From an uncultured Oscillospiraceae bacterium (GTDB lineage Bacteria > Bacillota > Clostridia > Oscillospirales > Oscillospiraceae): a stretch of DNA of 9,163 nucleotides. The DNA lies in the NCBI GenBank assembly GCA_910589155.1, contig CAJURY010000028.1, positions 1 through 9,163 on the forward strand, given 5' to 3'. Positions 6,310-9,163 of the stretch are shown in pieces. The position numbers and the translations under genes were made by a program. Positions within the stretch are counted from its first letter, which is position 1. Every line of letters begins with the position of its first letter. A model generated the notes under the pieces. That model had not been told where the DNA came from. It saw nothing but the letters and a program-made list of their open reading frames with translations, and did not search any database.

Positions 6310-7256
6310 AAAAATTCGTTTGCCTGATTTTGCTTGTAATACTATGTCTTTCCGGGTGCCAATTCGCCGGTGAGAGAACGGAGAATCTGGAGATTCTTTG
6401 CACCAATTTTCCCTTGTACGACTGGACGAGGGAATTGGTGGGGGATATTCCCGGCGTCACGGTTTCGCTGCTGGTGGGCAACGGCACGGATCTGCACAGC
6501 TATCAGCCTACCGTTGCGGACATTGTGCATATTGCAAACTGCGATCTTTTTTTGTATATCGGCGGAGAATCTGACCAATGGGTGGCGGACGCCTTGACCC
6601 ATGCGGAAAAGCCGGGGAGAACCGCCCTTTGCCTCATGGATACGCTGGAGGGGAGGCTGCACCTGGAAGAGGAAATCGGGGATACCCATGAAGCGCATGA
6701 CCACCATGAGGAATCCTACGACGAGCACATCTGGCTGTCGCTGCAAAACGCGGCGCTTTGCTGCAAGGCCATTTCTCAGCGCTTGGAGGATCTGGATGGA
6801 ACCCATAGAGAAAGCTACCGCCGCAATGCGGAAGCTTATTGTGAAAAGCTGCTGGCGCTGGACGAGAAGCTGCAAGCATTGACGGCGGACAGCCCGGTAC
6901 AAGCCCTGCTTTTTGCGGATCGGTTTCCCTTCCGCTATCTGATTGAGGACTACAATTTGACGTATTTCGCCGCTTTTCCCGGCTGCTCTGCGGAGACGGA
7001 AGCAAGCTTTCATACCATTGTAGAATTAGCCGAGGCTTTGCAAGGGGAAAATCTGCCCGCTGTGCTAGTGCTGGAAGGCGGCGACGGCGCGTTAGCCCGG
7101 ACAATTTTGGAAACAGCCCACATGGATTGCCCTGTTTTGCAGCTTGACTCCATGCAGACTATTACAAGGCAGGAGGCGAGTAAGGGAGTCGGCTATCTTT
7201 CTATTATGGAAGAAAACGTGTCTGTGTTGCGGCAGGCATTGGGGAAAGGAATGTAA
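6306..7256 (+). CDS. znuA: Zinc ABC transporter substrate-binding lipoprotein, ZnuA/AdcA type (316 aa)
   Basis: This is a cluster A-I metal-binding protein that delivers Zn(II), or possibly Mn(II), to the ZnuB permease at the outer face of the membrane. The N-terminus is a lipoprotein signal with lipobox LSGC and lipidated C18. Family motifs are LHSYQPTVADI (63-73, ligand H64) and YDEHIWLS (138-145, ligand H141), preceded by a His/acid-rich loop (about 119-141, with H128, H131, H133, H134) typical of zinc-specific members. In the third motif FADRFPFRYL (203-212), Asp205 stands where family members usually have the ligand His. GCSAETEASF (226-235) follows, and D281 in QLDSMQ may be the fourth ligand. 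ATG 6306 overlaps the zur stop by 4 nt, with a GGGGGAG site just upstream. An in-frame extension to 6261 is rejected because it would bury the signal peptide. The stop lies 1 nt before znuC. Confidence 0.92.
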   Translation: MKKFVCLILLVILCLSGCQFAGERTENLEILCTNFPLYDWTRELVGDIPGVTVSLLVGNGTDLHSYQPTVADIVHIANCDLFLYIGGESDQWVADALTHAEKPGRTALCLMDTLEGRLHLEEEIGDTHEAHDHHEESYDEHIWLSLQNAALCCKAISQRLEDLDGTHRESYRRNAEAYCEKLLALDEKLQALTADSPVQALLFADRFPFRYLIEDYNLTYFAAFPGCSAETEASFHTIVELAEALQGENLPAVLVLEGGDGALARTILETAHMDCPVLQLDSMQTITRQEASKGVGYLSIMEENVSVLRQALGKGM

Positions 7257-7257
7257 A

Positions 7258-7974
7258 ATGGCGCTGATTTGTTGTGAAAACGTGGTTTTGGGCTATGACG
7301 GCAAAAAAATCGCGGAAAATTTGAATTTTACAGTGCATGCCGGGGATTATTTGTGCGTGGTAGGGGAAAACGGCTCCGGGAAAAGTACGCTGATGAAGAC
7401 GCTTCTTGGGCTGAAAGCGCCCCTAGGCGGGAAAATCACCATGGCAAAGGAACTGCGAGGCAGTCAAATCGGCTATTTGCCTCAGAGGACGGAGACCCAG
7501 CGGGATTTCCCTGCCTCTGTTTGGGAGGTTGTGCTGTCCGGCTGTCTCGGCGGATGCGGCCTGCGTCCTTTTTACAGTCCGGCGCAGAAGCAAAAAGCCA
7601 GAAATAATATGGAAAAGCTTGGCGTTTCCAATCTTGCCAAACGGTGTTTTCGGGAGCTTTCCGGTGGCCAGCAGCAGCGTGTGCTGCTGGCGAGAGCGCT
7701 CTGCGCGGCAGGGAAGCTGCTTTTGATGGATGAGCCTGTGGCTGGGCTTGACCCGGCAGCGACGGAGGAAATGTACGCCATCATTCAAAAGCTGAACGGC
7801 GAGGGCGTTACCATTCTCATGGTATCCCATGATTTGACGGCGGCGTTGTCTCATGCCAGCCATATTTTGCATGTGGGTCATACCCAGCAGTTTTTTGGAA
7901 GCCGGGAAAGCTACCTGCAAAGCCCCGTGGGGCGGCAGTATTTTGCGCAGATGGGAGGCGAAAGGCATGTTTGA
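7258..7974 (+). CDS. znuC: Zinc ABC transporter ATP-binding protein (238 aa)
   Basis: This is the cytoplasmic ATPase that drives uptake through ZnuB. All ABC motifs are intact: Walker A GENGSGKST (36-44), Q-loop Gln76 in GYLPQR, signature LSGGQQQR (134-141), Walker B LLLMDEP (154-160) with catalytic E159, D-loop GLD and switch His191 in VSHD. The length fits the metal-type (ABC-3 partner) family. Start ATG 7258 comes 1 nt after the znuA stop, with GGAAAGGA about 7 nt upstream inside the end of znuA. An earlier in-frame ATG at 7144 would lie well inside znuA and is rejected. The 3' end overlaps znuB by 8 nt. Confidence 0.95.
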   Translation: MALICCENVVLGYDGKKIAENLNFTVHAGDYLCVVGENGSGKSTLMKTLLGLKAPLGGKITMAKELRGSQIGYLPQRTETQRDFPASVWEVVLSGCLGGCGLRPFYSPAQKQKARNNMEKLGVSNLAKRCFRELSGGQQQRVLLARALCAAGKLLLMDEPVAGLDPAATEEMYAIIQKLNGEGVTILMVSHDLTAALSHASHILHVGHTQQFFGSRESYLQSPVGRQYFAQMGGERHV

Positions 7975-8803
7975 GACGTTAGGGCAGTATTTGGCGTATC
8001 CTTTTGTCCGCTACGCGCTGATTACCGGTAGCCTCATTGCCCTTTGCGCCGGACTTTTGGGGGTGCCCCTGGTTTTGAAGCGGTTTTCTTTCATTGGCGA
8101 CGGGCTTTCTCATGTAGCCTTCGGCGCAATGGCAGTAGCTACCATCTTTCATTTGACGGACAATATGCTTCTTGTTCTGCCGGTGACAGTACTTTGCGCT
8201 GTGCTGCTCCTGCGCACCGGGCAGAATACAAAAATCAAAGGAGACGCGGCGATTGCCATGCTTTCCGTCGGCGCGTTGGCGGTGGGCTATCTGGTGATGC
8301 ATCTGTTTTCCACCTCTGGCAATGTGTCTGGGGACGTGTGCAGCTCGCTGTTCGGTTCCACTTCTTTGCTGACCTTGTCCCAGAGGGATGTGTGGCTGTG
8401 TTTTGGTATGTCGCTTCTGGTTGTAAGCGTGTTTGCGCTGTTTTACAATAAGCTGTTTGCCGTCACCTTTGACGAGAACTTTGCCATAGCTACAGGCGTG
8501 CGGGCAGGGTGGTACAATCTGCTGATTGCGGTGATAACGGCGGTGATTATCGTATTGGCCATGGAACTGGTTGGGTCGCTTTTAACCTCCGCTTTGATTA
8601 TTTTTCCGGCGATTACCGCTATGCGGCTGTTTAAAAGCTTTCGAGGGGTGACGGTGTGCGCGGCTATTGTGTCGGTTGCCTGCGCGGTGGTTGGAATTTT
8701 GCTGTCCATCCTGGTATCCACGCCGGTGGGCGCTACCATTGTTGTGGTGGACGTTGGTGTTTTTGCAGTGTTTACCCTAATTGGTGGGCTGAAAAGAGGA
8801 TAA
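7967..8803 (+). CDS. znuB: Zinc ABC transporter permease, ABC-3 family (278 aa)
   Basis: This integral membrane protein should form the zinc channel as a dimer. It is very hydrophobic, with about seven to nine membrane segments (roughly 15-37, 48-62, 66-83, 94-113, 142-160, 183-202, 203-220, 228-250, 253-273). ABC-3 landmarks are LSHVAFGA (48-55), GDAAIAMLSVGALAVG (92-107), the DENFAIATGV stretch (169-178) that should contact ZnuC, and VGSLLTSALIIFPAITAMR (202-220). Start ATG 7967 overlaps the last 8 nt of znuC, with GGGAGGCGAAAGG just before it. It is the last gene of the operon: a terminator begins 5 nt after its stop. Confidence 0.94.
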   Translation: MFETLGQYLAYPFVRYALITGSLIALCAGLLGVPLVLKRFSFIGDGLSHVAFGAMAVATIFHLTDNMLLVLPVTVLCAVLLLRTGQNTKIKGDAAIAMLSVGALAVGYLVMHLFSTSGNVSGDVCSSLFGSTSLLTLSQRDVWLCFGMSLLVVSVFALFYNKLFAVTFDENFAIATGVRAGWYNLLIAVITAVIIVLAMELVGSLLTSALIIFPAITAMRLFKSFRGVTVCAAIVSVACAVVGILLSILVSTPVGATIVVVDVGVFAVFTLIGGLKRG

Positions 8804-8807
8804 CCGG

Positions 8808-8842
8808 TTTTTGCGGGGCGTTGTCCCCGCAAAAAATTTTTT
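8808..8842 (+). terminator. Rho-independent terminator of the zur-znuACB operon
   Basis: The arms TTTTTGCGGGG (8808-8818) and CCCCGCAAAAA (8825-8835) pair perfectly around a 6-nt loop and are followed by A and six T. The T-run merges into the A/T tract upstream of the tRNA-Pro promoter, so the two elements are packed with almost no spacer. Confidence 0.93.
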
Positions 8843-8869
8843 CAAAAAAAGAAAAAAAGACTTGCATTT
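8836..8869 (+). repeat. A-tract/TTGCAT repeat, right copy
   Basis: This is the counterpart of the left copy at 108-143 in opposite orientation: six T, C, seven A, then the shared 19-nt GAAAAAAAGACTTGCATTT (8851-8869). It forms the upstream and -35 part of the tRNA-Pro promoter. The two copies face outward from the protein-coding block. Confidence 0.75.
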
Positions 8870-8890
8870 TCCAGAAAGATATGATAATAT
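8862..8890 (+). promoter_or_regulatory. Promoter of tRNA-Pro
   Basis: The -35 box TTGCAT (8862-8867) is followed after 17 nt by TAATAT (8885-8890). GATAAT at 8883-8888 is an alternative -10 with a 15-nt spacer. Transcription would start about 25-30 nt before the tRNA. The A-rich tract upstream resembles an UP element, as at the tRNA-Arg promoter. Confidence 0.7.
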
Positions 8891-8922
8891 ATCTGAGCAG
8901 TCGAGAGACGGTAAATAAGTAT

Positions 8923-8999
8923 CCGGGTGTGGCGAAGTTTGGTATCGCGCTTGAATGGGGTTCAAGAGGCCGCTAGTTCGAATCTAGTCACTCGGACCA
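8923..8999 (+). tRNA. tRNA-Pro (anticodon GGG), CCA encoded
   Basis: The cloverleaf is complete: acceptor CCGGGTG/CACTCGG (one G-U pair), T8 G9, D stem GCGA/TCGC, anticodon stem CTTGA/TCAAG around loop ATGGGGT (anticodon GGG at 8957-8959, G37 after it), variable loop AGGCC, T arm GCTAG-TTCGAAT-CTAGT with a G-U closing pair, discriminator A and encoded CCA (8997-8999). The total is 77 nt. GGG reads CCC and CCU codons. G37 is the expected m1G site of proline tRNAs. Confidence 0.95.
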
Positions 9000-9000
9000 G

Positions 9001-9037
9001 GTTGGAGTAAGCTTTTAGCTTGCTCCAACTTTTTTTG
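9001..9037 (+). terminator. Rho-independent terminator of tRNA-Pro
   Basis: The arms GTTGGAGTAAGC (9001-9012) and GCTTGCTCCAAC (9018-9029) form a 12-bp stem with one T-G pair and a 5-nt loop, followed by eight T (9030-9037). It begins 1 nt after the CCA end, so tRNA-Pro is probably a single-gene transcript. Confidence 0.94.
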
Positions 9038-9163
9038 AAATTCAGACCAGAGGATTTCTTGCATTGAAAGACTAACTATAAAAAGTCAAGAGACAAAAGC
9101 AAGATGAAGCAGAAAAAGTTCTCAGCGCAAAACGGCATGACAAAGTAGAGCGTCGGTGACGGC
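9038..9163. other. Terminal intergenic stretch, nothing recognised
   Basis: The last 126 bases are A-rich and hold no supported gene or RNA. A TTGCAT at 9059-9064 repeats the -35 hexamer of the tRNA promoters, but the nearest TATAAA is only 12 nt downstream. The 14-codon frame at 9104-9148 has no family match I recognise. Confidence 0.5.

Noticed and set aside
6342..7013. 223-codon open frame on the minus strand opposite znuA
   Set aside because: The znuA frame has a lipobox, metal motifs and operon context; the antisense frame has no recognisable domain.
9059..9082. Possible promoter after tRNA-Pro (TTGCAT and TATAAA)
   Set aside because: The spacer is only 12 nt, incompatible with a normal SigA promoter, and no gene is visible in the remaining bases.
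9104..9148. 14-codon open frame
   Set aside because: It is too short, has no recognisable ribosome binding site at good spacing, and has no homology I recognise.
8923..9163. tRNA-Pro 3' end as an integration site of a mobile element
   Set aside because: No integrase, no direct repeat of the tRNA 3' end and no phage-like gene is seen; a normal terminator follows the tRNA.

Overview
The window looks like chromosomal DNA of a low-to-mid GC Gram-positive anaerobe, most likely a clostridium of the Oscillospiraceae/Ruminococcaceae type. The grounds are strong AGGAGG-type ribosome binding sites, tight overlapping operons, near-consensus SigA promoters, tRNA genes with A-tract promoters, and a large modular family 2 glycoside hydrolase typical of gut Firmicutes. 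The assignment rests on gene style only; no phylogenetic marker is present. No mobile element, CRISPR array or rRNA gene was seen.

Layout. (1) 1-60 is a tRNA-Arg(ACG) cut by the window edge, transcribed leftward from an A-tract promoter at about 87-143. (2) 149-1228, plus strand: a good promoter and two tandem genes for small CobU-like proteins (cobinamide kinase/guanylyltransferase fold). Each seems to lack part of the usual active site, and no other cobalamin gene is visible. (3) 1261-5749, minus strand: a two-gene operon of a 1237-residue GH2 beta-galactosidase-like enzyme followed, 1 nt later, by a PHP-type histidinol-phosphatase homologue. (4) 5750-5877: a compact divergent region with two back-to-back promoters and a perfect 10-3-10 palindrome that looks like a Fur-family operator. 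(5) 5878-8803, plus strand: a zinc operon, zur-znuA-znuC-znuB, with short overlaps or a 1-nt gap at each junction, closed by a strong rho-independent terminator. (6) 8862-9037: a tRNA-Pro(GGG) with its own promoter and terminator. The last 126 bases hold nothing I can support.

How the genes work together. The Fur-type repressor probably senses zinc, binds the palindrome over its own transcription start and shuts off the whole zur-znuACB unit when zinc is sufficient. ZnuA (lipoprotein) captures zinc, ZnuB is the membrane channel and ZnuC the ATPase. The GH2 enzyme and the PHP phosphatase are probably co-translated, but no common pathway is evident. The CobU-like pair is the least understood part of the window.

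Most of the window is ordinary. The observations most worth checking are the complementary degeneracy of the two CobU-like proteins, the zinc operator, the GH2 enzyme that carries surface-type C-terminal modules but no signal peptide, and the near-identical tRNA promoters lying as inverted repeats at both ends.
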